From a virus, in IMG/VR virus record IMGVR_UViG_3300006802_000185, positions 1 to 42,181 of that record: a DNA stretch of 42,181 nucleotides, one strand, 5' to 3'. Shown here in pieces: positions 1 through 8,877 of this stretch; position 1 is the first letter of the stretch; the number at the start of each line of letters is the position of its first letter. The position numbers and the translations under genes are program-made. A model generated the notes under the pieces. That model worked only from the letters and a program-made list of their open reading frames with translations, was not told the origin of the DNA and did not search any database.

Positions 1-2
1 AC

Positions 3-158
3 GAACAAGACTATGTTGCCAAAGCAACCGAAGATGGTAAGTTTTGTGCACGAGTTGAAGTTCGTGGACCTGCTGGTCTTACTGTTAAAAAAATGAAGTG
101 TCGTACCATTCAAGAATGGGAAGACGCTGGTTATAAGGTATCTGCAAAGGAGGAGTAA
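3..158 (+). CDS. 3' end of a hypothetical protein (5' truncated)
   Basis: An open frame runs in from the left edge and ends with TAA at 156-158, giving 51 codons without a start. The visible tail is charged and ends in KVSAKEE. I do not recognise the family. Its end carries the AAGGAGGAG ribosome binding site of the next gene, whose ATG overlaps its stop codon, so it is translationally coupled to the tiny membrane peptide downstream. The reading frame is convincing because of this coupling and its ordinary amino-acid composition. Confidence 0.6.
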   Translation, partial: EQDYVAKATEDGKFCARVEVRGPAGLTVKKMKCRTIQEWEDAGYKVSAKEE

Positions 159-256
159 TGAAGTTATTGTGTAGCGAAGAAGCGCAAGCAGTTTATATGC
201 TTGCAACTGCATTATTAATTGCGCCAGCAATGATTGTATTAGCGGTGGTATCATGA
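158..256 (+). CDS. tiny single-span membrane peptide, 32 aa
   Basis: This small gene starts at the ATG overlapping the previous stop (TAATG) and has a strong upstream AAGGAGGAG site. The product is 32 residues: a short polar N-terminus (MKLLCSEEAQ) and then one hydrophobic stretch at about residues 13-32. It looks like a one-pass inner-membrane peptide. The family is unknown. Such peptides are common in T4-like phages, and function cannot be assigned from sequence. Its TGA overlaps the ATG of the next small gene (ATGA). Confidence 0.55.
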   Translation: MKLLCSEEAQAVYMLATALLIAPAMIVLAVVS

Positions 257-378
257 TTATCAAGATCAGGAACTACACGTTAGCAGCAATTGTTATTGGC
301 GGTTGTATACTGGGATTTATGGGTCCAATCATGTACCCTGAATTGATGGTCAACGCTACCTATATGCCAATGATTTAA
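253..378 (+). CDS. small membrane peptide, 41 aa
   Basis: The gene starts inside the ATGA overlap with the preceding peptide and encodes 41 residues. A short basic N-terminus (MIIKIRNY) precedes a hydrophobic segment at about residues 9-28 rich in Ala, Ile and Gly, then a Met-rich tail. The positive-inside pattern suggests a single transmembrane helix. No family is recognised. It forms a coupled pair with the gene at 158, so both are probably made together. Confidence 0.5.
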   Translation: MIIKIRNYTLAAIVIGGCILGFMGPIMYPELMVNATYMPMI

Positions 379-386
379 TGCGGATT

Positions 387-401
387 GCGTTCATCGAACG
401 C
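387..401 (+). terminator. perfect short stem-loop between genes
   Basis: GCGTTC, a 3-base ATC loop and GAACGC form a 6-bp perfect stem just after the stop at 378. The following bases are GGGGTTT, and the GGGG at 402-405 could also pair with CCCC at 418-421. There is no long T-run, so this is a weak terminator or an mRNA-stabilising hairpin. It lies in the only sizeable gap (379-457) near the start of the window. Confidence 0.35.
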
Positions 402-457
402 GGGGTTTAGCGTCGTTCCCCACCCAACAAAAACGGCGCACCATTTAAGGATATTAT

Positions 458-1132
458 ATGATAAAAGCAAAAATGATTCTAGATTTTATGAATCCTGTGT
501 CTAGAAAATATGCAGACTTCTCAGTAAAATCCTTTGAATCTGTAAGCGATGTTCTTACAATAGAACCCTTTCAATGTTGTACTCCTAGAAACCCTCTCGG
601 AATAAATTTTAACTCCGAAAAAAAGAGATCAAAAACTGAACTTGCTATTCTAGAAACATACTATCTTCTGTTTGAACAATTATCAGAAGGAGAAAAGTTT
701 ATAATACTGGAACACGATGCATATCTCAGACCAGATAGAGAAGATATTTTTAGAAAACATCTACAAGAAATTGATGAATATGATGTTTGGAATCCAGGAA
801 TCGCAATTGAATGTCATACTGTAAAACCCCATGTTGCTGAACAACTTTGTGTAACCATATATGACGATTATAACTCCTCTCACAGAGGAGCGATGTCTCT
901 AATGGTAACTCCAAATAATTTAACTAAGGTTTTGTATGTAAAAGATGGAAGAACTGGCGAATCTTGTATTTCTGATACAACCAGAAAAGCAGCCAAAGGA
1001 GATGGTGAAAGCATCCTAGCACCAATAACGCAATGTTATGATCCAAACCTAGGATTGACTAATGTTGGTAGAGATGTGTCTGAAAAATATAACCCAATAA
1101 ACCAACCACAATTTGCTTTTGTTAATATTTAA
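458..1132 (+). CDS. glycosyltransferase-like protein, 224 aa
   Basis: The ATG at 458 follows an AAGGAT site seven bases upstream. The 224-aa product has an N-terminal half leading to FIILEHDAYLR at about residues 81-91, an acidic D/E-H-D-A patch after a hydrophobic strand. This resembles the metal- or nucleotide-binding signature of GT25/LPS-type and other GT-A glycosyltransferases. A second conserved-looking patch is SSHRGAMSLMVTP near residue 140. I infer a sugar transferase, acting either on phage DNA or on host surface glycans. No other catalytic motif is certain, and a glycan-related protein of unknown activity is the alternative. It lies just upstream of the polymerase gene. Confidence 0.45.
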   Translation: MIKAKMILDFMNPVSRKYADFSVKSFESVSDVLTIEPFQCCTPRNPLGINFNSEKKRSKTELAILETYYLLFEQLSEGEKFIILEHDAYLRPDREDIFRKHLQEIDEYDVWNPGIAIECHTVKPHVAEQLCVTIYDDYNSSHRGAMSLMVTPNNLTKVLYVKDGRTGESCISDTTRKAAKGDGESILAPITQCYDPNLGLTNVGRDVSEKYNPINQPQFAFVNI

Positions 1133-1147
1133 TATTACAATTGATCT

Positions 1148-3586
1148 ATGAAATTTTATACTAACGTAACAAGAAAGGGCAATAGTATCCTCTATTGCGG
1201 ATATAACAACAATCAAAGGATACTCGAGAAAGTTCCTTTTCGACCAGTTCTATTTGTCGAATCATCTCAAGCAAAGGGAACTTATCGATCCTTGTACGGT
1301 CAAAAACTTGAACCAATCTTGTTTGAAGACATGCGTTCGGCAAGTGATTTTCTAAAAAAATATGATCACGTTGACAATTTTACTGTGCATGGCATGCAAA
1401 ATTTTGTATACCAATTTATCGCAGCAAAATTTCCTAACGAAGTAACCTTTGATAGAGAAGCAATCAATGTATGCACAATTGACATTGAGGTTGCATCAGA
1501 TCAGGGGTTTCCTTTACCAGACGAAGCAAAACATGAAGTAATATCCATAACATGTAAAAACAATAAAGATAAAAAGTATCATGTTTGGGGACTGTATGAT
1601 TATGATGTTGAAAAAACTGAGATGGACGTTGAATACTACTGGGCAGAATCAGAACAGCAATTGCTACAAAAATTTTTAAAATGGTGGAATGATCCCTTTA
1701 CCAGACCTGACGTCGTCACTGGTTGGAACACTAGACTCTTCGATATTCCATATCTTGTTAATAGAATTAGAAACGTTCTTGGCGAACAGGCAGTTAAAAA
1801 ACTTTCTCCTTGGGGAATTGTTTCAGACAGCAAAGCGATAACTCGTCTTGGTCAGGAAGCAATTATCTACGAACTAGAAGGTATTGCTAATCTAGACTAC
1901 TACGATTTGTTTGATAAGTTTGGGCGATTAACATATGGCGAGCAAGAATCATATAAACTAGATCATATTGCTAATGTAGTTCTTGGAGAGAAAAAGTTAT
2001 CTTATGAAGAGTTCGGTAATCTTCATACTCTTTATCGCGAAGATTTTCAAAAGTTTATTGACTACAATATTAAAGACGTAGAACTTGTTGATCGTCTCGA
2101 AGAAAAGATGGGATTGATTACTCTTGCCATGACTATGGCATACAAGGCAAAGGCAAACTATAAGGATGCTTTTGGGACGACCAACATATGGGACTCTGTA
2201 ATATACAACGAACTCCTTCCAAAAAATATTGTTGTTCCCCCAAAGGTTGCTAAAAGCAAAGCAACCATAGTCGGTGGTTATGTGAAAGAACCTGTTATTG
2301 GTATGCACGAGTGGGTCTGTTCTTTTGACTTAAACTCTCTGTATCCTAATATTATCGTACAGTACAATATGTCACCAGAAACTTTGACATATCAAGAAGA
2401 CGGCGACTTTACTATTGCTGCTAATGGAACAAAGTATCGGAAAGATGTTGAGGGTATTATCCCAAAGGTAATTAAAAAATTCTACATTGATCGCGTCGAC
2501 GCAAAAAATAAGATGCTCGAAGCAAAAAAAGAATATGAAAAAACACCAACGAAAAAGTTAGCAAATGATATAACAATCTATGACAACCAACAAATGGCAG
2601 TCAAGATTCTTATGAACTCTCTTTATGGTGCTCTTGCGAATCGATGGTTTCGTTACTTCGATCTCAAAATTGCTGAGGCAGTTACTACTTCCGGTCAACG
2701 TGCTATTCTCTGTGCAGAAAAATCAGTAAACAATGAGATGCAGAAACTGCTTGGGACTAAACATGATTATGTTATTGCGATTGATACTGATTCAGTTTAT
2801 ATTAATATGTCTCCCCTGGTTAGTGCACATAAACCTGCAAACCCAGTAAAATATTTGGATAAAGTTTGTGAGCATTTCGAAAAAGTTATTGCGGAAGATT
2901 ATGTTTCTCTAGCTCAAGAAACAAATGCATATGAAAATCGTATGGTTATGAAACGAGAAGCGATCGCTGATCGTGGCATATGGACAGCAAAGAAGAGATA
3001 TATTCTGAACGTTCATAATAACGAGGGAGTGCAGTATGCTCAACCAAAACTTAAAATCATGGGAATCGAAGCAGTCAAGTCAAGCACCCCACAGATATGT
3101 CGCGAAAAATTAAAAACAATTTTTACAGTAATCATGCAAGGTAACGAATCAGATACACAAGAGTTCATTTCAGAGTTTAAGTCTCAATTTAGAAACCTTG
3201 CACCAGAAGAAGTTGCTTTTCCTAGATCAGTAAAGCATTTTACAAAATTCCATTCGCCCAAAACAATCTACATTAAGGGAACGCCAATACATTGTCGTGG
3301 GTCTTTATTGTACAATAAGTATTTGAAAGAGTATAAACTTGAACGAAAATATGATGTTATAAAAGATGGAGAGAAAATTAAATTCTTATATCTTAAAGAA
3401 CCAAATCATTTCTTTGAAAACGTCATCGCTTTTCCTGGTGCATTACCATTAGAATTTAATTTACATAAACACGTCGACTATGATGTTATGTTTGATAAAG
3501 CATTCTTAGAACCACTAAGACCTATTCTTGATTCTATTAGTTGGACAGAGGAACCTGTATCTGATTTGTCAGCATTTTTGGTGTAG
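1148..3586 (+). CDS. 43: family B DNA polymerase, T4 gp43-like
   Basis: Replicative DNA polymerase with 3'-5' proofreading, 812 aa (T4 gp43 is about 898). The exonuclease motifs are DIEVAS (about 112), GWNTRLFDIPYL (Exo II, about 193-204) and YNIKDVE (Exo III, about 306-312). The polymerase motifs are motif A FDLNSLYPN (about 393-401), motif B KILMNSLYGAL (about 486-496), motif C DTDS (about 546) and KKRYI further on. All catalytic Asp/Glu residues are present, so it should be active. The C-terminus, DLSAFLV, matches the position and character of the sliding-clamp-binding tail of T4/RB69 polymerases. Two modification enzymes in this window share a very similar tail. There is no clear Shine-Dalgarno at 1148. 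The primase-like gene follows. Confidence 0.97.
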   Translation: MKFYTNVTRKGNSILYCGYNNNQRILEKVPFRPVLFVESSQAKGTYRSLYGQKLEPILFEDMRSASDFLKKYDHVDNFTVHGMQNFVYQFIAAKFPNEVTFDREAINVCTIDIEVASDQGFPLPDEAKHEVISITCKNNKDKKYHVWGLYDYDVEKTEMDVEYYWAESEQQLLQKFLKWWNDPFTRPDVVTGWNTRLFDIPYLVNRIRNVLGEQAVKKLSPWGIVSDSKAITRLGQEAIIYELEGIANLDYYDLFDKFGRLTYGEQESYKLDHIANVVLGEKKLSYEEFGNLHTLYREDFQKFIDYNIKDVELVDRLEEKMGLITLAMTMAYKAKANYKDAFGTTNIWDSVIYNELLPKNIVVPPKVAKSKATIVGGYVKEPVIGMHEWVCSFDLNSLYPNIIVQYNMSPETLTYQEDGDFTIAANGTKYRKDVEGIIPKVIKKFYIDRVDAKNKMLEAKKEYEKTPTKKLANDITIYDNQQMAVKILMNSLYGALANRWFRYFDLKIAEAVTTSGQRAILCAEKSVNNEMQKLLGTKHDYVIAIDTDSVYINMSPLVSAHKPANPVKYLDKVCEHFEKVIAEDYVSLAQETNAYENRMVMKREAIADRGIWTAKKRYILNVHNNEGVQYAQPKLKIMGIEAVKSSTPQICREKLKTIFTVIMQGNESDTQEFISEFKSQFRNLAPEEVAFPRSVKHFTKFHSPKTIYIKGTPIHCRGSLLYNKYLKEYKLERKYDVIKDGEKIKFLYLKEPNHFFENVIAFPGALPLEFNLHKHVDYDVMFDKAFLEPLRPILDSISWTEEPVSDLSAFLV

Positions 3587-3615
3587 TTGCTTTTTTGATC
3601 AGAAAAGTATACAAT
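3587..3615 (+). promoter_or_regulatory. sigma70-type promoter, leaderless architecture
   Basis: TTGCTT (3587-3592), a 17-base spacer and TACAAT (3610-3615). Only six bases separate the -10 from the ATG at 3622, so transcription should start at or next to the start codon. The same layout occurs at 25023-25051. Confidence 0.6.
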
Positions 3616-3621
3616 ATACTC

Positions 3622-4554
3622 ATGTTTAGTTTTACTATCTTTAAAAATACTTTCGACAACAAAACTCACAGAACCATGGAGTTCGAAGATTGGGTTTCGT
3701 TCAAGGCATTTTTATTTAATCTATCCAAAAAAGAGGGACAAAAAGGTGGAACTAATTCTTCTCCTCTCATTAGTCCTGCTTTGTATTTCAAAGACAGTAC
3801 GAGATCTAATCGGAATGTTAGCAGTTGGGGCAGTTGGTGTGCTGTTGATGTTGACGATTTTGACACTAATGCAAGCGAACTAAAAGAAAATCTACATAAT
3901 TATTGTGGTCAATATGAATATGTTTGTTATTCGACTGCTTCAAGCAAACCCGAGTATCCTAAATTTAGATTGGTATTTCCTCTCAAATCTACAGTAGAAA
4001 GAAGTAAGATACCGCATTTTTGGTTTGCTTTAAACAAACAACTGGGATCAATTGGAGATAAACAAACCAAAGATTTATCTAGAATGTATTACATACCAGC
4101 AAAATATCCCAATGCTTTTAATTTCTTCTTTGAAAATGCTGGTGAAATTATGAATGCTGAAAACATAATGGATCTTTGGGAGTATAAAGAAACTACAGGT
4201 ACAAATTCGTTTCTAGATAAATTGCCTGAAGCATTACGAGAACAAGTAATTAACTACAGAAAAGAACAACTTGAAAATAAATCTATATATTGGACGTCCT
4301 ATAGAGATTGCCCGTTCTTTCCTAGAAAACTAGGTCAAGAATATATGACAATATCTAGTACAGGATGGTACCATAAGATGTTTCAGATTATGGTGGCGAT
4401 TGCTGGCAACGCCATAAAATCTGAATACCCTATAACAGTCAAAGAAATTGCTGATCTTTGTAGAGAATTTGACAAAGATACAGGAAATTGGTATAATAAT
4501 AGACCGTTTGAGTTAGAAGCTAATAGCGCATTAGAATATGTTTATAAACATTAG
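3622..4554 (+). CDS. archaeo-eukaryotic (AEP)-type primase-like protein, 310 aa
   Basis: Probable primase or primase-polymerase. The N-terminal half has the AEP pattern seen in phage and plasmid replicases: an acidic motif AVDVDDFD (about residues 72-79), a strand VCYSTASSKPEYPKFRLVFPL with the S/T-x-S and R-L-V-F-P signature (about 99-120), and then LSRMYYIPAKYPN (about 150-162). The C-terminal part looks helical, like a PriCT extension. The frame is open upstream to a TTG at 3595, but the promoter -10 occupies that stretch, so ATG 3622 is preferred. It sits between polymerase and UvsX, which fits a replication role. T4 itself uses a DnaG-type primase (gp61). I have not proved the catalytic triad. 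Confidence 0.55.
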   Translation: MFSFTIFKNTFDNKTHRTMEFEDWVSFKAFLFNLSKKEGQKGGTNSSPLISPALYFKDSTRSNRNVSSWGSWCAVDVDDFDTNASELKENLHNYCGQYEYVCYSTASSKPEYPKFRLVFPLKSTVERSKIPHFWFALNKQLGSIGDKQTKDLSRMYYIPAKYPNAFNFFFENAGEIMNAENIMDLWEYKETTGTNSFLDKLPEALREQVINYRKEQLENKSIYWTSYRDCPFFPRKLGQEYMTISSTGWYHKMFQIMVAIAGNAIKSEYPITVKEIADLCREFDKDTGNWYNNRPFELEANSALEYVYKH

Positions 4555-4563
4555 GAGCAACGC

Positions 4564-5466
4564 ATGAGTGAAGTTATTGAAATCCCAGATATTCAATTCG
4601 ACGAGGGATTAATTGCAGAAAGTACGCAACAACAAGAGAACATTGAACAAGCACAAATGGAAACTGCAAGGTTTCGATTTGCTATGATTGGTCAGTCTTA
4701 TTTGACTGACGCAATGAGATATATGCACGCAAATGAATTTTGGGAAACCAAAGTATTTGAACCAGAACAAATAGATGATCTTGTTGAATGGAATCCTGGA
4801 TTAACTTACGTCTGTCTTGATTTGCCGTTTACTAAAAATGAACTACAAGATGATACTTATCTTTTAGACATTGTAAAAAAATTAAATACTAATCCCACAG
4901 GAGGAATTTGTATTAAAACAACAATTTCTTCTGAGACCCTAGAAAGACTTTATGGAGCAATTGGTGTTGATCGATACAATTCTAGGATAATCTATAGTCC
5001 TGAAATTGAAAACACCGTCGATGGTATTATTAATTCGGAACATCTTTTGATTGGATCTTTTAACGATAAACTGATTAATCAGCATATGGAATTTATTTCC
5101 AAAGGATCTTTCTTTTCAGGCAAAAAATTAATTATCAGTGGTCCGTTTGATATTTGTTTTACTAAACTTGCTGTTAGCGGTTATCGTGCAGTTAAGCAAG
5201 GATTTTTCACAGAACTCTATAAGTTTAGTAAAGATTATGCTCAATGCGATTTTAATTTTGTTAGGAATAATCTGGAGTCAATTGACTTCGACAATAAAAA
5301 GTATTCAATTCCTACGGTTTTGCGAGCACCAATTGACGACCCTGAAATTTCTCCGAAACTTGCCAAGTCTTTACTTGGAGAATATCAGAACGACGTTCGT
5401 TGTTTGGTTGGTTCAACTGATAAAATGTCAATCTTAGACGCAGCACTAAATCAAAAAAATATCTAG
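4564..5466 (+). CDS. nucleotide-sugar (UDP-glucose/GDP-mannose) dehydrogenase-like protein, 300 aa
   Basis: A TAGGAG site precedes ATG 4564. After an acidic, Gln-rich N-terminus (about 1-35) the body resembles the UDP-glucose dehydrogenase fold. YVCLDLPF (about 79-86) would be the strand end of the NAD domain. IIYSPEIENT...INSEHLLIGS (about 142-166) parallels the family's SPEF...PDRIVIG signature. FTKLAVSGYRAVKQGFFTEL matches the central helix. The active-site Cys and GxGxxG are not obvious, so this may be a degenerate or non-catalytic relative. It might make or bind a sugar nucleotide used by the phage glycosyltransferases. It lies in a replication operon between the primase-like gene and uvsX. 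Confidence 0.4.
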   Translation: MSEVIEIPDIQFDEGLIAESTQQQENIEQAQMETARFRFAMIGQSYLTDAMRYMHANEFWETKVFEPEQIDDLVEWNPGLTYVCLDLPFTKNELQDDTYLLDIVKKLNTNPTGGICIKTTISSETLERLYGAIGVDRYNSRIIYSPEIENTVDGIINSEHLLIGSFNDKLINQHMEFISKGSFFSGKKLIISGPFDICFTKLAVSGYRAVKQGFFTELYKFSKDYAQCDFNFVRNNLESIDFDNKKYSIPTVLRAPIDDPEISPKLAKSLLGEYQNDVRCLVGSTDKMSILDAALNQKNI

Positions 5467-5475
5467 GAATAAACT

Positions 5476-6504
5476 ATGTCATTAATGCATAAACTAATGC
5501 AGAACAGTAAACTCAAGCACACTGAGCGTCTTGATAAATCTGAATTCTTCACTAAAAAAACTATGGTTCCTACTGATGTTCCTATGTTGAATGTAGCGTT
5601 GTCAGGAACTGTTGACGGTGGTGTTGCGCCAGGACTTACTGTTCTCGCTGGACCATCAAAACATTTTAAAACTTCTTTTGCTTTGAAGATTGCTGCAGCA
5701 TATTTAAAAGCAGATCCTGAGGCAGTCATGCTGTTTTATGATTCAGAGTTTGGTTCGCCGCAATCTTATTTCGACGCATTCAAGATTGACACTTCTCGTG
5801 TTCTACATGTTCCAATCACAAACGTTGAAGAGTTAAAGTTTGATCTTATCTCACAACTCGACAATATCGAGAATGGGGATAAGGTTATTGTGGTCATTGA
5901 TTCTATTGGTAATTTGGCATCCAAAAAAGAACTTGAGGATGCTCTTGATGAAAAGTCAGTTGCTGATATGTCACGAGCAAAAGCACTGAAAGGTTTGTTT
6001 CGTATGACCACACCCTATCTGACGATGAAGAACGTCCCGTTGTTGGCAGTTAATCACACCTACAAAGAAATCGGTTTGTTTCCTAAAGACGTTGTGGGTG
6101 GTGGTACGGGTATCTACTACTCTGCTGATAACATTTGGATTCTTGGTCGTCGTCAAAATAAAACTGGTACAGAGGTAACAGGTTATGACTTCATTGTTAA
6201 CGTGGATAAATCGAGGTATGTTAAAGAAAAGAGTAAGATTCCTATTAGCGTTTCTTGGGACGGTGGTATTGATCAATACAGCGGTCTCCTTGATGTTGCA
6301 CTCGCTGGGGGTTTTGTAGTTAAACCTTCTAATGGATGGTATCAAAAGTCTGGGGAAGAAAAGAAGTATAGAGAAAAAGAATTAGATGCATCTTTTTGGG
6401 AACCTCTTTTGGATAACCAAGAGTTTATAAGTTTTATCAAAAACATGTATCAAATTGGCGGGGGACTAAATCAAGAGCTTGACCTTGGAGAAGAATATGA
6501 TTAA
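5476..6504 (+). CDS. uvsX: UvsX-like recombinase (RecA family)
   Basis: Strand-exchange recombinase for recombination-dependent replication and repair, 342 aa (T4 UvsX is about 391). Walker A is GPSKHFKT at residues 59-66. Walker B is the strand VIVVIDSIG (about 134-142). VNHTYKEIG (about 191-199) is the RecA L2-like segment, followed by GGGTGIYYSADNIWIL. The AGGAA site before ATG 5476 is good. It sits between the sugar-dehydrogenase-like gene and gp41 and overlaps the next gene by 8 bases, the usual core cluster of T4-like phages. The C-terminus is acidic. Confidence 0.93.
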   Translation: MSLMHKLMQNSKLKHTERLDKSEFFTKKTMVPTDVPMLNVALSGTVDGGVAPGLTVLAGPSKHFKTSFALKIAAAYLKADPEAVMLFYDSEFGSPQSYFDAFKIDTSRVLHVPITNVEELKFDLISQLDNIENGDKVIVVIDSIGNLASKKELEDALDEKSVADMSRAKALKGLFRMTTPYLTMKNVPLLAVNHTYKEIGLFPKDVVGGGTGIYYSADNIWILGRRQNKTGTEVTGYDFIVNVDKSRYVKEKSKIPISVSWDGGIDQYSGLLDVALAGGFVVKPSNGWYQKSGEEKKYREKELDASFWEPLLDNQEFISFIKNMYQIGGGLNQELDLGEEYD

Positions 6505-6805
6505 CCTTGATAGAGTATCAGAAGGAATTCATTATGAATTGATTCCTGACGATGATATCAACGAACAAGCATGGAATGTACGCATCAAAGAGGGCGATTT
6601 TGTTGAAACTGTAATTCGATTTGGTAATATCTCGTTTGTAGGTGAAGAACTACATTTTAGTTTCGCTCTTATCTCATCACCTGATGAAAACTTAACAGAG
6701 GATAGTCATGAGTTACAAGATTTCGCAGCATTGATTCTTGAAGATGTTTTAGAAAAAGCAGCAACAGACGGATCATTAGCACTGCGAGAAAAAGATGACA
6801 ATTGA
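6497..6805 (+). CDS. conserved hypothetical protein of the replication cluster, 102 aa
   Basis: I place the start at ATG 6497 (MINLDRVSEG), just inside the end of uvsX and after a GGAGAAG site; an in-frame TTG lies upstream at 6479. The product is acidic and mixed alpha/beta, with a central NVRIKEGDFVETVIRF strand pair and a helical C-terminus. It overlaps the gp41 start by 11 bases. A small protein in this slot between UvsX and gp41 is common in ocean T4-like phages, but I do not know its function. Confidence 0.65.
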   Translation: MINLDRVSEGIHYELIPDDDINEQAWNVRIKEGDFVETVIRFGNISFVGEELHFSFALISSPDENLTEDSHELQDFAALILEDVLEKAATDGSLALREKDDN

Positions 6806-8186
6806 ACTTGAAAAAATTATTCTAAGAAACCTTTTAACAAACGAGACCTTTATGAGAAAGGTCTTGCCTTTTGTTAAGAAAGATTATTTCGAAGGAGTTT
6901 ATAGAGAACTCTTCAATCAGGTTGTAAAGTTTGTATCTAAGTATAACAAACTTCCTTCCCTTGAAGCATTCAAGGTTGAACTAGACAGTATCAATTTGAA
7001 TGTTGAGATGTATACACACGCAATTGATATTCTTCCCGACATCTTCACTAAGAAAGAAGAAGATCAAGACTGGTTGTTTGACACTACAGAAAAATGGTGT
7101 CAAGATCGAGCAGTATACAATGCCATAATGGAATCAATACAAATCATTGATGGTAAGCATCAAAAACTAGCAAAGAATGCTATTCCTGACGTGTTACAAA
7201 AAGCATTGGCGGTTTGCTTTGATACTAATATTGGTCATGATTATCTAGAAAACGTTGACGAACGTTATGACTTCTACCACGAGCATGAAGATCGTATTCC
7301 CTTTGACCTGGAATATCTAAACACCATAACCAAAGGTGGTCTACCGAACAAGACTTTGAATATTGCTCTTGCTGGTACAGGTGTCGGGAAGAGTTTGTTT
7401 ATGTGTCACCATGCTGCTAGTTGCCTTTCTCTTGGTCATAATGTGTTATACATAACAATGGAGATGTCCGAAGAAAGAATCGCAGAAAGAATTGATGCTA
7501 ACTTGCTCAACGTTGCCATTGATCAAATTGAAACGTTGACCAAATCAATGTTTACTGACAAAATTAATACGATAAAATCTAAAACGTCAGGCAAACTAAT
7601 CATCAAAGAATACCCAACGGGTCAAGCACACAGCGGGCATTTTCGTGCATTATTAAATGAGTTGCGACTTAAAAAATCTTTTCGTCCAGACATAATTTTT
7701 ATCGACTACCTAAATATATGTACGTCTTCTAGGATGAAAGGAATGGGCGGAGCGATTAATTCGTATTCGTTTATTAAATCTATTGCTGAAGAAATACGTG
7801 GTCTAGCAGTTGAGTTTAATCTTCCGATTGTTTCAGCAACACAAACTACAAGATCTGGTTACGCAAATTCAGATCCTGGATTGGAAGATACTTCAGAATC
7901 CTTTGGACTTCCTGCGACAGCAGACCTTATGATTGCTTTGGTTTCTAATGAGCAGTTAGAAGGATTGAATCAAATTATGGTTAAACAATTAAAAAATAGA
8001 TATAATGATCCTAACAAAAATAAGAGGTTTGTTATTGGAGTAGATCGATCAAAGATGAGATTGTTTGATGTTCGTCAGGAAGAACAAACCCTTGTCAATG
8101 ATGAAGAAGATCGTCCAGTTTTTGACAGCAGTACTGCAGGAAAAAGAGTTTCTCAAGAAAAACTTAGCAAGGTAAAGGTGTTCTAG
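6795..8186 (+). CDS. 41: replicative DNA helicase, T4 gp41/DnaB-like
   Basis: Hexameric 5'-3' replicative helicase, 463 aa, close to T4 gp41 (about 475). The N-terminal DnaB-type helical domain (about 1-150) is followed by the RecA-like motor. Walker A is AGTGVGKS (193-200), with YITMEMSEERIAERI after it. Walker B is IIFIDYLNI (D304). H3-type VSATQTTRSG (about 350) and a C-terminal KNRYNDPNKNKRF...DRSKMRLFD arm follow. All ATPase motifs look intact. It would unwind the fork with gp43 and pair with a primase, perhaps the AEP-like protein encoded upstream. The gene overlaps the preceding small gene, so it is co-transcribed. Confidence 0.93.
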   Translation: MTIELEKIILRNLLTNETFMRKVLPFVKKDYFEGVYRELFNQVVKFVSKYNKLPSLEAFKVELDSINLNVEMYTHAIDILPDIFTKKEEDQDWLFDTTEKWCQDRAVYNAIMESIQIIDGKHQKLAKNAIPDVLQKALAVCFDTNIGHDYLENVDERYDFYHEHEDRIPFDLEYLNTITKGGLPNKTLNIALAGTGVGKSLFMCHHAASCLSLGHNVLYITMEMSEERIAERIDANLLNVAIDQIETLTKSMFTDKINTIKSKTSGKLIIKEYPTGQAHSGHFRALLNELRLKKSFRPDIIFIDYLNICTSSRMKGMGGAINSYSFIKSIAEEIRGLAVEFNLPIVSATQTTRSGYANSDPGLEDTSESFGLPATADLMIALVSNEQLEGLNQIMVKQLKNRYNDPNKNKRFVIGVDRSKMRLFDVRQEEQTLVNDEEDRPVFDSSTAGKRVSQEKLSKVKVF

Positions 8187-8187
8187 T

Positions 8188-8877
8188 TTGGAAATAGAAA
8201 TTAAAAATAAAAACCTTCTAGCAGAACTTGACATTCTATTAGATGAATTTTATAGTAGGTATGGAGAAGAAGAAAAAGAAATACTTCTTGAATCCAAATC
8301 AGTTACTAGAGGAGCAATCGAAACATCGCATCGACATAACGAATGGTGGTGCAGTGAGCAAAGACTTAGAGAATTGCTAGGAAACGCCCATCTACATATT
8401 GGTCCTCCCTCAGATTATCGTGCAGTTCCTGTTGCTATGCTACAAGAACACAATCCGGATAAATGGAAAGGTTTCTATGAGAAATGGAGATTTGATTTTT
8501 GCCAACAAATTCTTGGTGCTGCGTCTTGTGCATTATTTAATTTCTATCCACCAAAAGGTATAACTGGTTGGCATACAAACTGGGATGCCAATGCATATCA
8601 AATCCTTCTAACTTGGTCGAAAACTGGAGACGGATTCTTTACTTATAAGGAAGGAGATAAAGTTATAGTCGTGCCCGATAAACCTGGTTGGGCTTGCAGA
8701 TGGTACTACTTTGGAAGAAAAGACGAACCGGATCATCATTGTTGGCATGCTGCATATGCAGGTTGCGATAGGATAACTTTAGCATTTAAAATAACTAATG
8801 AAAAATATGGTAGCGAAAGAGATTTAGTTGCAAGAAAATTGCGAGACGAATTGCTCGAAGAAATACAATGCGAATAA
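8188..8877 (+). CDS. 2OG-Fe(II) oxygenase-like protein, 229 aa
   Basis: The frame begins with TTG 8188, two bases after the gp41 stop; an AAAGGTG site lies upstream. A helical N-terminus (about 1-60) leads into a probable double-stranded beta-helix. WHTNWDANAY carries H129 with N131 and D133 as candidates for the second ligand. RWYYFGR and HHCWHAAYAGCDRITLAF (about 190-208) would supply the distal His and the 2OG-binding Arg. The strict HxD is replaced by HTN, so iron ligation is uncertain and the protein might be a divergent or inactive member. Substrate unknown. It is the first of six oxygenase-like proteins in the window. Confidence 0.5.
   Translation: MEIEIKNKNLLAELDILLDEFYSRYGEEEKEILLESKSVTRGAIETSHRHNEWWCSEQRLRELLGNAHLHIGPPSDYRAVPVAMLQEHNPDKWKGFYEKWRFDFCQQILGAASCALFNFYPPKGITGWHTNWDANAYQILLTWSKTGDGFFTYKEGDKVIVVPDKPGWACRWYYFGRKDEPDHHCWHAAYAGCDRITLAFKITNEKYGSERDLVARKLRDELLEEIQCE

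Noticed and set aside
3587-3593. TTGCTTT as a T4 MotA box (middle promoter)
   Set aside because: The sequence matches a MotA box, but the distance to the -10 is about 16 bases rather than about 12. It fits a sigma70 -35 with a 17-base spacer better, as at 25023.
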